This document shows positions 35,412-46,200 of a DNA stretch of 64,000 nucleotides, one piece after another; within the stretch, counting starts at the first letter, position 1; the number at the start of each line of letters is the position of its first letter. The stretch is from the NCBI GenBank assembly GCA_020629715.1, contig JAHDCU010000004.1, positions 124,001 to 188,000 of the forward strand, written 5' to 3'. Under the pieces are notes generated by a model, which was not told the origin of the DNA, ran no database searches, and saw only the letters and a list, made by a program, of their open reading frames with translations. Source of the stretch: Saprospiraceae bacterium (GTDB taxonomy: Bacteria; Bacteroidota; Bacteroidia; Chitinophagales; Saprospiraceae). Position numbers and translations under genes: made by a program.

Positions 35412-35908
35412 GCATTTTAGGATTTCTTAAGCTCATCTCTTTTGCCAATATTTCTAAAAGGCTATGTATGCAGAAATCGTAATAGTTGAATAAGCTATTA
35501 AAAACCATAGACTAATCTACAAGACTAACTTAATGACAGTATTAACAATACGCTAACCACTAGTCACATCCGAAAAAAAGAATAACATTCATGCGAAAAA
35601 TAAAATTCTGCACTCATGAATTCTTACCATACAGCTAATTAAATCTGCTTATAATAAAATATTCAATATTATATTTTACATACACCCATTAATTCAGTCT
35701 ATATGTGATATATGTTTTCAAAACACCACTACCACATATTTTTTCAGTGAATTACGTTTTTTGGGTTGTTTTAGCTGTTTTTAATAAATAATTGTAAAGT
35801 AGCTTGCAGTATTTGCCATCTGAAGCTGAGTTTCACAACTCCAAGTCCATTACATTTATAATATCATTCATAGAGTAACAAACTCTTGAAGAAAAAATTT
35901 TAAATAGG
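35412..35908. other. Gene-free AT-rich region
   Basis: About 500 bp without a supportable gene on either strand. It must hold the promoter and leader of the small secreted protein at 35909. I see no repeat, RNA gene or strong hairpin; several short A and T runs are present. Confidence 0.6.
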
Positions 35909-36292
35909 ATGTTTATGAGAAATGCAATTAACACATTAGTATGCAGCGTTTTGATCTTATTATCAAATTCTGCTTTTGGAAACACTGATCCTCAACCAGT
36001 TACTTTCACTTTAAATGAAACAACTTTTACCCTTACGGTGAATAAGGATGATAATAATTATTTTAAAAGTATTGAGTATAATGAACTAAGTGAAAAAATT
36101 AGTTTTAATTCAAAAGCAACTATTAATGTGGTGCAGGTTCTCGATACCAATAATGAAGTTGTCATGTTTTTACCTATAGCGGGAGAAATGATGCACCTTT
36201 CAATCGAAGAATTAGCTGTAGGTGATTATAAAGTAAATATCATCTTAGATGGTGTTTCGGATATCATAGAAACTAATATTACCAAGAAATAA
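35909..36292 (+). CDS. Small secreted protein, beta-rich
   Basis: A 127-residue exported protein with a signal peptide of about 24 residues (MRNAINTLVCSVLILLSNSAFG). The mature part is predicted all-beta and includes KATINVVQVLDTNNEVV followed by LSIEELAVGDYKVNII, a layout like the DUF3244/T9SS-sorting-domain type sandwich, though it stands alone without a larger cargo. A second possible start is the ATG at 35915. A good terminator follows, so it is a single-gene transcript. Not recognised as a named family. Confidence 0.7.
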   Translation: MFMRNAINTLVCSVLILLSNSAFGNTDPQPVTFTLNETTFTLTVNKDDNNYFKSIEYNELSEKISFNSKATINVVQVLDTNNEVVMFLPIAGEMMHLSIEELAVGDYKVNIILDGVSDIIETNITKK

Positions 36293-36337
36293 TTATCCAA
36301 AAGGATAGGATAAAGAGTATTGTTATTGATAGCACTG

Positions 36338-36372
36338 AAAGACCAAGTCTCAAGAGATTTGGTCTTTTTTTT
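36338..36372 (+). terminator. Rho-independent terminator
   Basis: Stem AAAGACCAA-TCTC / GAGA-TTGGTCTTT with a single internal mismatch and a 2-nt loop, then a run of T residues. It lies 45 bp after the small secreted protein gene and would end its transcript. Confidence 0.85.
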
Positions 36373-36529
36373 AATATAACTAGTTACTTTCCACTACTAA
36401 AATAGCCATAAGTTAATCTCCTACATACCGCGTTGACTTCATGTTTCAACCGGTAAGCCAAGATAAATGACTAAAATTAATGCATCTTCATAAAGCTGAT
36501 CTCTTTCTAGACGAGCCGGTATATTACTT

Positions 36530-37672
36530 TCATATTTGCCGCCATTTCTCGGTAAGTTTTTCTGCTAATATGTTAAAAGCCATAACCACTAGAAAGATAG
36601 CAAGACCAGGAAATACGACTAACCACCAGGCAGAAAAATTAGTGCGAGCCTCTGCCAACAGACTACCCCAGGTCTGCTCTACGCCACTAAATCCTAATCC
36701 TAAAAATGATATGGTAGATTCTAGTAAAATAGAGGAAGAAATACTAAAGGCTGCTGTAATTAGTACTGGTGGTAAGGCGTTTGGTAGCACATGTCGCCAA
36801 ATAATGAATATATCAGACATTCCGCTTGCTTTGACCGCAGTGATATAATTTTTAGTCTTAGCATTTATCATCTCTGCTCTCATAAACTGTGTAAGCTTGG
36901 GCCACATGAGTAGCGCTATGGTCATACTCATACTCAACATTCCTCGTACCTGAAAGACACTTAACAGAACCAAAATCAATAATAAGCCAGGTAGTACATT
37001 CATCACTTCGATCGAACGCATGATAATTTTATCTAAGGGTATACTGATTTTTCGATTTTTACGATCAACTATCCTAATGATTGTGAAAAGTAAGCATGAA
37101 ATCATAAAGAGCCAAAAACTAGAGAATATGTGATATGTCAATTGGTATGACCAAATGCATAACATCATAATAAGGCATACTAGCTCCATCCACGATATTT
37201 TGAAATCTCGATCTCCATAATAACCTGCAGCCGATCCTAATACTATAGCTATAAACAAGGCGATCAATGCAGCTGATAGACCAACAAAAAGTGCCACTCT
37301 AGTACCATAAATCATGGAAGAAAAGACATCTCTACCCAACTGATCAGTTCCTAGCCAATGTTCAAACCAAAAAGAAGATTCTTCAGAGGTAAATGGAGCC
37401 TGAGCACCAGAGGCATTCGTATCTATGTATAGCGGACTATAAGGCATCAATGGTCCGATTTGCCATTCAATATTTCGGTCTACCATGAATAAATCGTCGC
37501 TAAAAAAAGTATGAATACCAGTCTGATCTTTCCAAACTATCGGATTAGGTCCAACCAAGAGCTTACTTAGACTTCCTATGATGACAAAAAAAACGATAAC
37601 AACCATCGCAAAACGTAATCGCTTATCTGCAACTTTCCAAAATGATCTCATATTTTGAGTAATAGCAATCAT
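36530..37672 (-). CDS. ABC peptide-type importer, OppC-like permease
   Basis: A 380-residue inner-membrane permease. It has an N-terminal membrane segment, a long periplasmic loop, and the C-terminal transport domain with the coupling-helix motif KASGMSDIFIIWRHVLPNALPP (about residues 285-306), and an LGTDQLGRDVFS motif near 100 typical of DppC/OppC. It overlaps the OppB-like gene by 4 bp. It is longer than the usual 300 residues because of extra sequence between segments, with a hydrophobic insertion around 160-190. No ATPase gene follows. Confidence 0.88.
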   Translation of the reverse strand: MIAITQNMRSFWKVADKRLRFAMVVIVFFVIIGSLSKLLVGPNPIVWKDQTGIHTFFSDDLFMVDRNIEWQIGPLMPYSPLYIDTNASGAQAPFTSEESSFWFEHWLGTDQLGRDVFSSMIYGTRVALFVGLSAALIALFIAIVLGSAAGYYGDRDFKISWMELVCLIMMLCIWSYQLTYHIFSSFWLFMISCLLFTIIRIVDRKNRKISIPLDKIIMRSIEVMNVLPGLLLILVLLSVFQVRGMLSMSMTIALLMWPKLTQFMRAEMINAKTKNYITAVKASGMSDIFIIWRHVLPNALPPVLITAAFSISSSILLESTISFLGLGFSGVEQTWGSLLAEARTNFSAWWLVVFPGLAIFLVVMAFNILAEKLTEKWRQI

Positions 37673-38886
37673 CTAGAAAGTCTGATTTTAGGATTAGCCC
37701 ATGCATATAGAAGGTCTCCAAGCAAGAAGGCTACAATTGTCACAAATGTACTTAGTAAGACTATAGCCATAACAATATTCCAGTCTCCTTGATAAAGACT
37801 TTCTAAGAGCAATCTTCCCATGCCGGGAATATTATAGATAGTTTCTACCACGATTGCACCAGAAATAATCACAGGTATACCAATCACAAATATAGTGATC
37901 ATAGGAATCAATGCATTCCTCAAAATATGTTTCATAAACAAATCGAATAAGCCAACACCTTTAGCCTTAGTCGTCATAACATAGTCCTGCAAAAATTGCC
38001 TTTTGACACTCGCTTTTATTTGTATAATATCAAAGGCTAGAGAATGAATGACTAAGCAAAAAACAGGCAGAATTAAATGACTAAGTGAATCCATAATACG
38101 ATACCATGCTGATGTCGTAGGACTGGGTCGGATACCGACACTTGGGAATAGATTAGTCCAGGAGCCATATTCCTCTGTAGTGAAAAAAACGACCAATAGA
38201 GTAGCTAACCAAAAAACTGGTATCGAATGAATTCCATAAAGAAAGGTAGATATCCAATCTTCTTTCATTTTGCTGCGAAAACTGGCCACATAGGTACCTA
38301 ACGGAATACTAATGAGCGCTGATAGAAGTAGAGCCATCAAACCAAGAGAGATCGTCCAGGGTAGAGCTTCAGATATATGTTCACTCACCGGCCTACCATC
38401 TACGATAGATAAACCAAAATCAAATTTAAGAGCGGAATACATCCAAAGATGGTACTGATTTTCAACTCCATACCAATGCACTTTTGGTAAATACCAAAAA
38501 GCTTCCTTTTTCTTTACCTCATTATAATTTTCAAGTATAATTCCATCATTATCAACTAGACTTTCAAATTTATATCCTTGATTTAATTGCTTGGATAAAA
38601 TATCTTGCTCACTTTGAAATAATGCTGGACTCCATTGCGATGGATAATTAGAAGGAGCTATCTTGAAGTAAAATGTAGACAAATGTTTACCCTGTTCAAC
38701 AGAAGTCCTTCTATATTCTTTACGATATTCTTCTAGCCCCTCTTCTTCTTGATAAAATCCTGATCTAGCAAGAGATTGATCTACGGGATCATTTTTGATA
38801 AATGAAGAAAAATTAAACGTCAGATAGGATATCACCAAGAGCGTGATAACAGAAACAAATATCCTATGCATCAAAAATCTCAACAT
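37669..38886 (-). CDS. ABC peptide-type importer, OppB-like permease with large periplasmic insert
   Basis: A 405-residue inner-membrane permease. After the first membrane segment a periplasmic region of roughly 120 residues (about 35-150) is inserted, much longer than in E. coli OppB or DppB (about 310 residues). The C-terminal domain is normal, with the coupling motif TKAKGVGLFDLFMKHILRNA and PGMGRLLLESLYQGDW. It starts 37 bp after the binding-protein stop and overlaps the OppC-like gene by 4 bp, so all three form one operon. Confidence 0.88.
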   Translation of the reverse strand: MLRFLMHRIFVSVITLLVISYLTFNFSSFIKNDPVDQSLARSGFYQEEEGLEEYRKEYRRTSVEQGKHLSTFYFKIAPSNYPSQWSPALFQSEQDILSKQLNQGYKFESLVDNDGIILENYNEVKKKEAFWYLPKVHWYGVENQYHLWMYSALKFDFGLSIVDGRPVSEHISEALPWTISLGLMALLLSALISIPLGTYVASFRSKMKEDWISTFLYGIHSIPVFWLATLLVVFFTTEEYGSWTNLFPSVGIRPSPTTSAWYRIMDSLSHLILPVFCLVIHSLAFDIIQIKASVKRQFLQDYVMTTKAKGVGLFDLFMKHILRNALIPMITIFVIGIPVIISGAIVVETIYNIPGMGRLLLESLYQGDWNIVMAIVLLSTFVTIVAFLLGDLLYAWANPKIRLSR

Positions 38887-38923
38887 ATAGAGGCAGCTGC
38901 AAACTTTGGTAATGAAAAATCAG

Positions 38924-40669
38924 TTAACGCAAGGAAGCGGTATTTGCAAAATAGCCTGGACGCTTGGGACTTGCAGACAATTCTATCCTGTTATTAACGA
39001 TAATTTTTTCAGTAGGTGAGTACAGGAATATTGCAGGTTGCTCCTCATATAAAATTTCTTGAAACTCTAGATAATACTCTCTACGCTTTTCCGCATCCTT
39101 CTCTGCAGATATTAGCTCCATAAGTTCATCAGCTCTTTCATTACTAAATCCAGTATGATTCATCTTATTGATGCCTACCAGATTACTATGCCATCGTTGT
39201 ATCGGGTTATCCACAGCAGCGGATAGCGTCATGGCCGAGGCATATATATCGAATTTACGTGGTCTTATATGTTCGTTAATAATGGCTCGATTAGCTTTTT
39301 CTATAATATTGATTTTCACCCCTGCCTTAGCCGCATCTTGTTGGAAAATGAGCGCAACATTTTTACCTAAGGCTGAGCCTGTTATATATATATCAAATTC
39401 AAGCTTAATTTTCTTTCCCGATTCATTTTTTTCCAAAATTCCATCACCATCATCATCAGACCAACCATCACTAGATAATAACTCTTTAGCTTTATCAATA
39501 TTAAATTCTATCGGAGCCAACTCTTTGTGATAATATGATTTTGAAGGGTGGAAATGCCCTATTGTCCTCGTAGCAGTACCATTTTCTAAGGTTTTAATCA
39601 TCTCCTCCACATGCGTCAAATGAGCAAGCGCTCGCCTTACAATTTTACTATCCAAGCCCTCAGATCGATTATTCAATAGGAGGTAATAATATCTCATGAT
39701 CTGTGGGGTCAAGCCATATAAGCTCTCTCCGAATGCTTCGTCTTCTAATACACTCTTATAGCCATTGGCGCTAAGGTTGGGCAAAATATCTAATTCACCA
39801 CCCTTCATCATGCTTAATGCTGCTGTTTCATCTTTGATTATCAAAAACTCCATTTGAGACGCATGAGCTTGTAGAAAAGCATTTTGAGGATAATTATTGC
39901 CCCAATAATCTTTTTGCTTATCTAATATCAGATATTGATTAGTTTTCCAACTGGTCAGCGTATAAGGTCCTGCACCTACTACAATATCGCGGCTATAGCT
40001 TGCTGAATTGAATTGCTCGGCAAAATGATATAAACTGCTATCTTTTTCCAATTCTTGATCGTAAAAGTCATCTTCACGCAATTGATCGATCGTATAGTTA
40101 TCCAGAACATTTTGAGGATCATAAATATGCTTAGGGTATAATTGAACTGTACTCGCAAGCTCTAGTGCCAAGAGATTTACCTCCTCATCGATAGTTACTG
40201 AAAAAGACTTTCGATCATCAGGATCTATAGTTATGTTTTGTATATACTTTAAATAATTCCTCCATTTTGTAGCATCCACTCCCGATACTAGTGCTGTTTT
40301 TATAGTAGAAACATAATCATCGGCATTGATGATTTCACCATCAGACCACAAAGCATCATCTTTAAATCTAAAGTTAAATGTAATGGCATCTTCCCTGACT
40401 TGTCCTTCTGGGAGCTTGTCAATGAGAATAGGACTCAACTCTAAGTTGACTGGATCATAATCTGCTAAGGGTAGAAAGATATACTGCATTACCTGTCTAG
40501 GTACAGATTTTATCAAAATCATAGGATTGAGCCTCTCTGGATCTTCTGCAAGCCGGATAGACAACTTAAAATCATCATTTTCTTGCGCTTGTCTATCTTC
40601 TGAACAAGAGAATGTAGCAAGGCTGACTAAAAGCAAGATCAATAATCGGTAGATATTATGTAGTCGCAT
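38924..40669 (-). CDS. Peptide-type ABC transporter binding lipoprotein (SBP_bac_5)
   Basis: A 581-residue extracytoplasmic binding protein of family 5 with a lipoprotein signal: LATFSCSED with Cys at 22. Typical segments are LSIRLAEDPERLNPM, FRFKDDALWSDGEIINADDYV and GAGPYTLTSWKTNQYLILDK. Near the C-terminus, NHTGFSNERADELMELIS and EEQPAIFLYSP match the family end. It heads an operon with OppB- and OppC-like permeases. Ligand is presumably a peptide or small solute. Confidence 0.9.
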   Translation of the reverse strand: MRLHNIYRLLILLLVSLATFSCSEDRQAQENDDFKLSIRLAEDPERLNPMILIKSVPRQVMQYIFLPLADYDPVNLELSPILIDKLPEGQVREDAITFNFRFKDDALWSDGEIINADDYVSTIKTALVSGVDATKWRNYLKYIQNITIDPDDRKSFSVTIDEEVNLLALELASTVQLYPKHIYDPQNVLDNYTIDQLREDDFYDQELEKDSSLYHFAEQFNSASYSRDIVVGAGPYTLTSWKTNQYLILDKQKDYWGNNYPQNAFLQAHASQMEFLIIKDETAALSMMKGGELDILPNLSANGYKSVLEDEAFGESLYGLTPQIMRYYYLLLNNRSEGLDSKIVRRALAHLTHVEEMIKTLENGTATRTIGHFHPSKSYYHKELAPIEFNIDKAKELLSSDGWSDDDGDGILEKNESGKKIKLEFDIYITGSALGKNVALIFQQDAAKAGVKINIIEKANRAIINEHIRPRKFDIYASAMTLSAAVDNPIQRWHSNLVGINKMNHTGFSNERADELMELISAEKDAEKRREYYLEFQEILYEEQPAIFLYSPTEKIIVNNRIELSASPKRPGYFANTASLR

Positions 40670-40811
40670 AAATATGGTTTTACATCTAGTTAGGTGAAAG
40701 ATACCTATTATTCAAATTCTTAGATGGACTCTATCTAAACAATTCGTGGATAACTTTTTTTAAAGAGTGAATGATCGATAACAGATCCTCATTACCAATA
40801 CAAAGTAGCAC

Positions 40812-41729
40812 ATGAAAGAACATATCGTAATTGCAGGCGGCACTGGACTTGTAGGATCCAGACTTATCCAATTAATGGATAAAACCAAATATGATATCAC
40901 CATCCTAACCCGTGGAAAATCCAAGTCTCAAAATGACATTGTACACCGCCAATGGTCTCCTACAGATGGTACTTTTGATCTAGACATCACCGGTGTAGAT
41001 CATGTAATCAATCTTGCAGGTGCTGGTATCGCTGATGCTCGTTGGACCGGTAATCGGAAGCAAATATTGATACAATCAAGAACAAAGAGTACTCAGCTTT
41101 TGGCCAGTCAATTACAAACTCACCAACATGCTCTCAAAACATATATTGGCGCAAGTGCCATAGGTTATTATGGTGATCGCGATGATGAGATCCTCACTGA
41201 AAACTCAGAGCCTGGCACAGGATTTATGGTAGAGTGCTGCCAATTGTGGGAGGAGGCTCACCAACTCGTAGTCAACCATACCGAAAGCTCTACTATATTA
41301 CGGATAGGAATAGTTTTATCTACCAAAGGGGGAGCATTTGAAAAAATATACTTACCAATGAAATTGGGTATGGCTAATTATTTTGGAAATGGAAAGCAGT
41401 ACTACTCCTGGATACATATTGATGATTTATGTCAAATGATCATCAGTCAATTATCTCCGAGTCAAAAGAACCATGAAATATGGAATGCAGTTGCACCTAA
41501 GCCACTAACCAATAAAGATTTTATAAAACAAATTAAAAATGGTCTTCAGTCTCGTGCTATAGTAGCACCGGCACCTGCTTTTGCTCTAAAACTTATGCTC
41601 GGAGAAATGTCTCAAGTAGTCTTGAATAGCAACCGCGTCATGCCCAATATCCCTATTTCAAAACACTTCCCGTATGAGTATCCTAATCTTCCTGAGGCTG
41701 CTCAAGATATCGTTGCTCGAGGAATCTAG
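40812..41729 (+). CDS. TIGR01777-family NAD(P)-dependent epimerase-like protein
   Basis: A 305-residue extended-SDR-type protein. The nucleotide-binding motif GGTGLVGSRL is at residues 9-18, GASAIGYYGDR at about 117-127 carries the active Tyr region, and a DUF1731-like C-terminus includes LGEMSQVVLNSNRVMP. The group is called YfcH or SulA-like in some genomes; its reaction is not known. The 3' end overlaps the convergent HAD gene by 4 bp. Confidence 0.87.
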   Translation: MKEHIVIAGGTGLVGSRLIQLMDKTKYDITILTRGKSKSQNDIVHRQWSPTDGTFDLDITGVDHVINLAGAGIADARWTGNRKQILIQSRTKSTQLLASQLQTHQHALKTYIGASAIGYYGDRDDEILTENSEPGTGFMVECCQLWEEAHQLVVNHTESSTILRIGIVLSTKGGAFEKIYLPMKLGMANYFGNGKQYYSWIHIDDLCQMIISQLSPSQKNHEIWNAVAPKPLTNKDFIKQIKNGLQSRAIVAPAPAFALKLMLGEMSQVVLNSNRVMPNIPISKHFPYEYPNLPEAAQDIVARGI

Positions 41730-42151
41730 TCGTCAAAAACCTCTATCTCCTTATTCTTAACGATAAGGTCTGTAAACTTGCCTTTAAATCTGGTACCTCT
41801 TACCATATGATTATCTATCCAGTGGTAGTTTCCACCTCTAGGTTTACCCATAAGCAGCCCGTGATATTTAAATCCGTTTTCGTTTAGCCATGTCTCTGTT
41901 ACGGCCCTATGTTCCTCAGTTCTAGAGGTAAAAAATGTAATGATATGACCCTCATCATACCACTTATTAAGTATCTCTAGCGCATCTGGATAAAGCTCTG
42001 CGGTCACCATTCTTTCAGGTTCTTCATTTGGTATATCATCGCAGATGGTACCATCTATGTCAATAAGATAGTTTTTGATATGCTCAGGTAAAATAGGACT
42101 TAGTAACTCCCCATTCTCGTTAAGGATTTCTTTTAATTCAAAATCGCTCAT
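41726..42151 (-). CDS. HAD-superfamily phosphatase-like protein
   Basis: A 141-residue small HAD protein. Motif I is LIDIDGTICDD (about residues 31-41) with both nucleophile Asp and general acid Asp, motif II is FFTSRTEEH, and a WIDNHMVRGTRF segment stands near motif IV. Similar Bacteroidota proteins are sometimes annotated as phosphoheptose isomerase, which I think is a naming error since the HAD motifs are clear. It is 15 bp after the M23 peptidase gene and may be co-transcribed. Substrate unknown. Confidence 0.82.
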   Translation of the reverse strand: MSDFELKEILNENGELLSPILPEHIKNYLIDIDGTICDDIPNEEPERMVTAELYPDALEILNKWYDEGHIITFFTSRTEEHRAVTETWLNENGFKYHGLLMGKPRGGNYHWIDNHMVRGTRFKGKFTDLIVKNKEIEVFDD

Positions 42152-42166
42152 GGTTTCATTTAATTT

Positions 42167-42964
42167 TCAAAGTGAGACAAAAGTAATGGGATTTATTGGA
42201 TTTTGTTGATACCACAACTCAAAATGTAAATGTGGACCATCAGTTAATATCCCGGTATTACCTATAATAGCTATAGCCTCTCCTTGAGCAATACGATCTC
42301 CCTTTTTCTTTAAAAGTTTTGAGTTATGCTTATATACTGATATCAAATCATGATCATGTTGAATACTGATTACATAACCATGTTTCATCGTATAATTTGC
42401 AGTAATTACAACACCAGCATCTACGCTCTTGATCGGCATATCTGCAGCACCGAGTATATCTATTCCGTAGTGCTCGGTTTCATAATCAAATGGGGCACTG
42501 ACCTCACCTTTAATGGGTGCTATCAGTATTCTGTCAAACATTGAGGCATTCTCTTCCTGAATATCCCTTTCATCATTATTTGTTGCACTAGAAGTTTCTA
42601 CTTTTTCCAATCCATCGACTTCAGCTTCTACACCATTGAGCATATTTTTGAGTCCATCGATGTAGGTATTTTGTTGTTTTACCAAAGATTCCAATTCCGA
42701 AATCTTATCAGTCATCTGCAAAAACTCGGGGTTTGCTTCGATCTTGCCGTAGCCTGGAATCCAAGTTCGAAGAGGAGTAAAACTTAAAAGCACAATCGTA
42801 GCTATAACAACCAATGTGGCTAAAACAAAGACGGCTATCGCTACCATAAGTTTACTCGCTTCAAACGATCTAATCTTCTTTAAGGTATCTGGTTCCATCA
42901 CAACAATTCGATAGTCCTTTTGCCAGCGCTGAAGCCTACTATTTTGTTGCTTTTTTTCTGCCAT
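42167..42964 (-). CDS. M23-family membrane-anchored peptidoglycan hydrolase-like protein
   Basis: A 265-residue protein with a cytoplasmic N-tail, one membrane segment at about 39-61, a coiled coil at about 84-120, and a C-terminal LytM/M23 domain. Zinc ligands are visible as H165 and D169 (HYGIDILG) and HLHFEL with H245 and H247, so the domain is probably catalytic. The layout matches envelope cell-wall endopeptidases of Bacteroidota. It diverges from sprE across 259 bp. Confidence 0.88.
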   Translation of the reverse strand: MAEKKQQNSRLQRWQKDYRIVVMEPDTLKKIRSFEASKLMVAIAVFVLATLVVIATIVLLSFTPLRTWIPGYGKIEANPEFLQMTDKISELESLVKQQNTYIDGLKNMLNGVEAEVDGLEKVETSSATNNDERDIQEENASMFDRILIAPIKGEVSAPFDYETEHYGIDILGAADMPIKSVDAGVVITANYTMKHGYVISIQHDHDLISVYKHNSKLLKKKGDRIAQGEAIAIIGNTGILTDGPHLHFELWYQQNPINPITFVSL

Positions 42965-43223
42965 GGTTTATTTGACTTATCTTATAATAATAAAGATAAA
43001 AATGAGTTATATAGCTTGATTGTATAAAAGTAATCGAATTACAGTGCAAAGGCAGTACAGATGTATTTAATAAATCTTTAAAATTTATTTATACAGCTTC
43101 ACGATTTCAAACCTTGAATAGTAAAATATTAGTCTAAATTTATGACTATCAGATAGTATACATATTGTACTTTTACATCAGGCGAAAAAATCAGAATGCC
43201 CGACCATTTAATATAATTAAGAA

Positions 43224-46200
43224 ATGAATCGTAATCATATATTTTTTCTTTTTGGTCTACTAATAGCAAATATGGTCTTAGGAGGCTGTGCCACAAAACG
43301 AAAAAAAGGAGAGACTGGAAAAGTAAAAACATTTTTTCATAACATGAATTCGAAATACAACGGATATTTCAATGCTGATGAAATCATGAAAGAAAGTCTC
43401 GTGACACTAGAAACGAGTAATTCTGATAATTACTACGAAATACTAAATGTATATCCCTACGGCAATACAAGTGCTGCCAAGTCTGTAAGTCCTGATCTTG
43501 ATATCGCCATAGAAAAAGTAACGACGGTAGCTACACTCCATAAGCCAAGTCATTGGGTTGATGACTGTTATGTACTTATGGGTAAAGCTCAGTTCCTCAA
43601 GCAAGACTATGAATCAGCTGAGGAGACATTGGAATATTTTCAAGAAGAATTTGATCCAGGTAATCCATATGGAAGAGCATATGATAAGAATAAGGGTAAA
43701 AAATCTGCTAAAGAAGTAAAAAAAGCTAGAGAAGAAGAGAAAAAAGAGGAAGCCAAAAAACGAGAAGAAGAAAGAGAGGAAAGAGAAAAAGAGAAAAAGG
43801 AAAAAAGAGAACAAGAACAAAAAGAAAGAGAAGAAGCAAGAAAGCAGAAAAAGAAAGAACAAGAAGCCAAGAAAAAAGCTAGAGAAGAAGAGCGTAAACG
43901 AAAAAAGAAAAAAGAAAAAAAACGTAAGGGTAAAAAAAGAAAAGAGCGAACTCCAAAAACAGAAGAAAACACCAGTAACCAAGCTAATGATAAAACTGAG
44001 ATAGAAACTACTGAAGTAAAAAATGCAGGTGATAACACTCATAAAAACACTTCCCCCACCAAGGATGAAAGAAAAAAAACGGAGGATGACAAAGAGGAGA
44101 AGGCAGAGCTCGAAGAAGAAAGAGAAAGTAAATCAGCTGATAGGAAAAAACCAATCACTAGATACCCTGATGGTGATGTGGGTATATTCGGCCATGCGCC
44201 TTCTTTCTATGAAGGTGTATTATGGTTATCAAAAACCTACATGGAAAGAGAAAAATACTCCTATGCGGAATATTTGCTCAACAAACTGGAAAATGAATAT
44301 CCTAGTGGATCTGATATTGCCAAAGCTATCCCAGCAGCACGTGCTCATCTTCATCTAAAACAAGAGCAATATAATGCGGCGATAAATATGCTTAATGAGG
44401 CTATAGATATAGAAAAAGATAAAACAACTAAAGCTAGATACACTTACATTATAGCTCAGATTCAAGAAAGAAAAGGTGCATACTCTGAAGCGTTAGGATC
44501 TTATAAACGAGTAAAATCCTACAAGCCTACTCAGACCATGGAATTTAATGCACTACTTAATACCATAAAATTAGATGCTAGATTAAATAATGATTCTAAT
44601 ATTGTCAAACAGCTAGAAAAGCTGCTCAAAGAATCAAAATATGCTGAGTATAAGGATCAAATATATTATACGCTTGGAGAAGTCAAATTTTTGAACAATG
44701 ACAAAGAAGGAGCTATTGCAGCCTTTGAGAGCAGCCTAGAATATTCTACAGACAATAAAATACAAAATCTAGAAAGTAATTATCGCCTAGCTACCCTACT
44801 CTATCAATCAGAAGATTACGTAGCTGCTAAAAAATATTATGATAGCACTGTACAGATTATGGATAAAGGTGATAGTCGATACATGGAGGTAAAACGCTTT
44901 GCAGATAGCTTAACTGATATTGCTAAAAATATAGAAATCATTAGCTTACAAGATAGCCTTATCACGATTGCAGAAATGTCAAAGGAGGATCGTATGGAGC
45001 TTGCTAAAAAATTAAAGGAGGAAGAGAAAAGCGCTGAACCTCTAAACGATAATAAAGAAACAGGAGCAACCAGTAAAGGTATAGTACGAAGTGGACTTAG
45101 AGGCAACTCAACTTTTTTCGCGTATAATACCGCAGCCAAAATAAACGGTGCTCAAGTATTTCAAACAAAGTGGGGAGATCGAGTTCTCGAGGATAATTGG
45201 AGAAGATCTAAAAAACTGGGAGGGAATCAGATAGCAGAATCCGATAATGAAGAAATCGAATCTGTAGAAGAGGAAAATCAGGATTTATCAGATGCCGAGG
45301 TATTAAGGATATTTCGAGATGTTCCGTTTTCGGAAGTACAACGAGTAAAAGCAAATAAAATGCTTAGAGATGCATATTTTGATTTGGGAGTAGCATTTAG
45401 AGATCAGATCAAGAACTACCAAAAATCAAATGAATCTTTAGGTATTTTAGAATCTAAATTTCCGAAGAATCCCAGAGAGCAAGATGCTTTTTACTATCAA
45501 TACCTCTCTTATAAAGATCTCAATGATATGGCTAAGGCAAATGAATATAAAGCTAAAATCATATCTAGATATCCCGATTCTAAGTTTGCACTTATCCTAA
45601 ATGATCCAAGCTATGCTAACCAGCTGCTGACCTCCGAACAAAAGTTACAAAACTACTATGACGAGACGTATTCACTTTTTCAAGGTCATAAATACGATGC
45701 TGTAAGAGAGCGTCTAAGTTCTGTAGATGAAATGTACGACAGTAAGCATCCACTTAAATCAAAATTTGCTCTACTTGAAGCTATGACTATAGGACAATCC
45801 GATGGTAAGGAAGCTTATCTTTCTGCGTTAAAGAACGTGACCACTAGACATCCAAATACTCCCGAAGAAAAAAGAGCTCAAGAAATTATTCGATTTTTAC
45901 GAGGCAATCAAAATGCATTTGACGAAGTTCTTTATGATGAAGCTCTAGAGAAATTTTCATTAAGCGACAATAAGCTTCACTATGTCATCGCAGTATTATA
46001 CGATAGTAATGATACAAAGAAACGAGATGCCAAGATTGCCATTACAGGGTACAATAAAAAATATCATAAACTAGATAAACTCAGAGTTACTGATATATAT
46101 CTAAGTACGAAGGATAAAACTCAAATAGTACTCGTAAGAAAATTTAAAAATAGAGATAAGGCGATGGAATACTATAGCTCTGTGATGGAGAATAAATCAG

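Noticed and set aside
41726-42151. Phosphoheptose isomerase
   Set aside because: The visible motifs are HAD-type (DIDGT), with no SIS domain; the name seems a database habit.
43614-44042. Long minus-strand open frames rich in Phe, Leu and Ser opposite sprE
   Set aside because: They are the complement of the Lys/Glu-rich repeat of SprE and have no start context or family resemblance.
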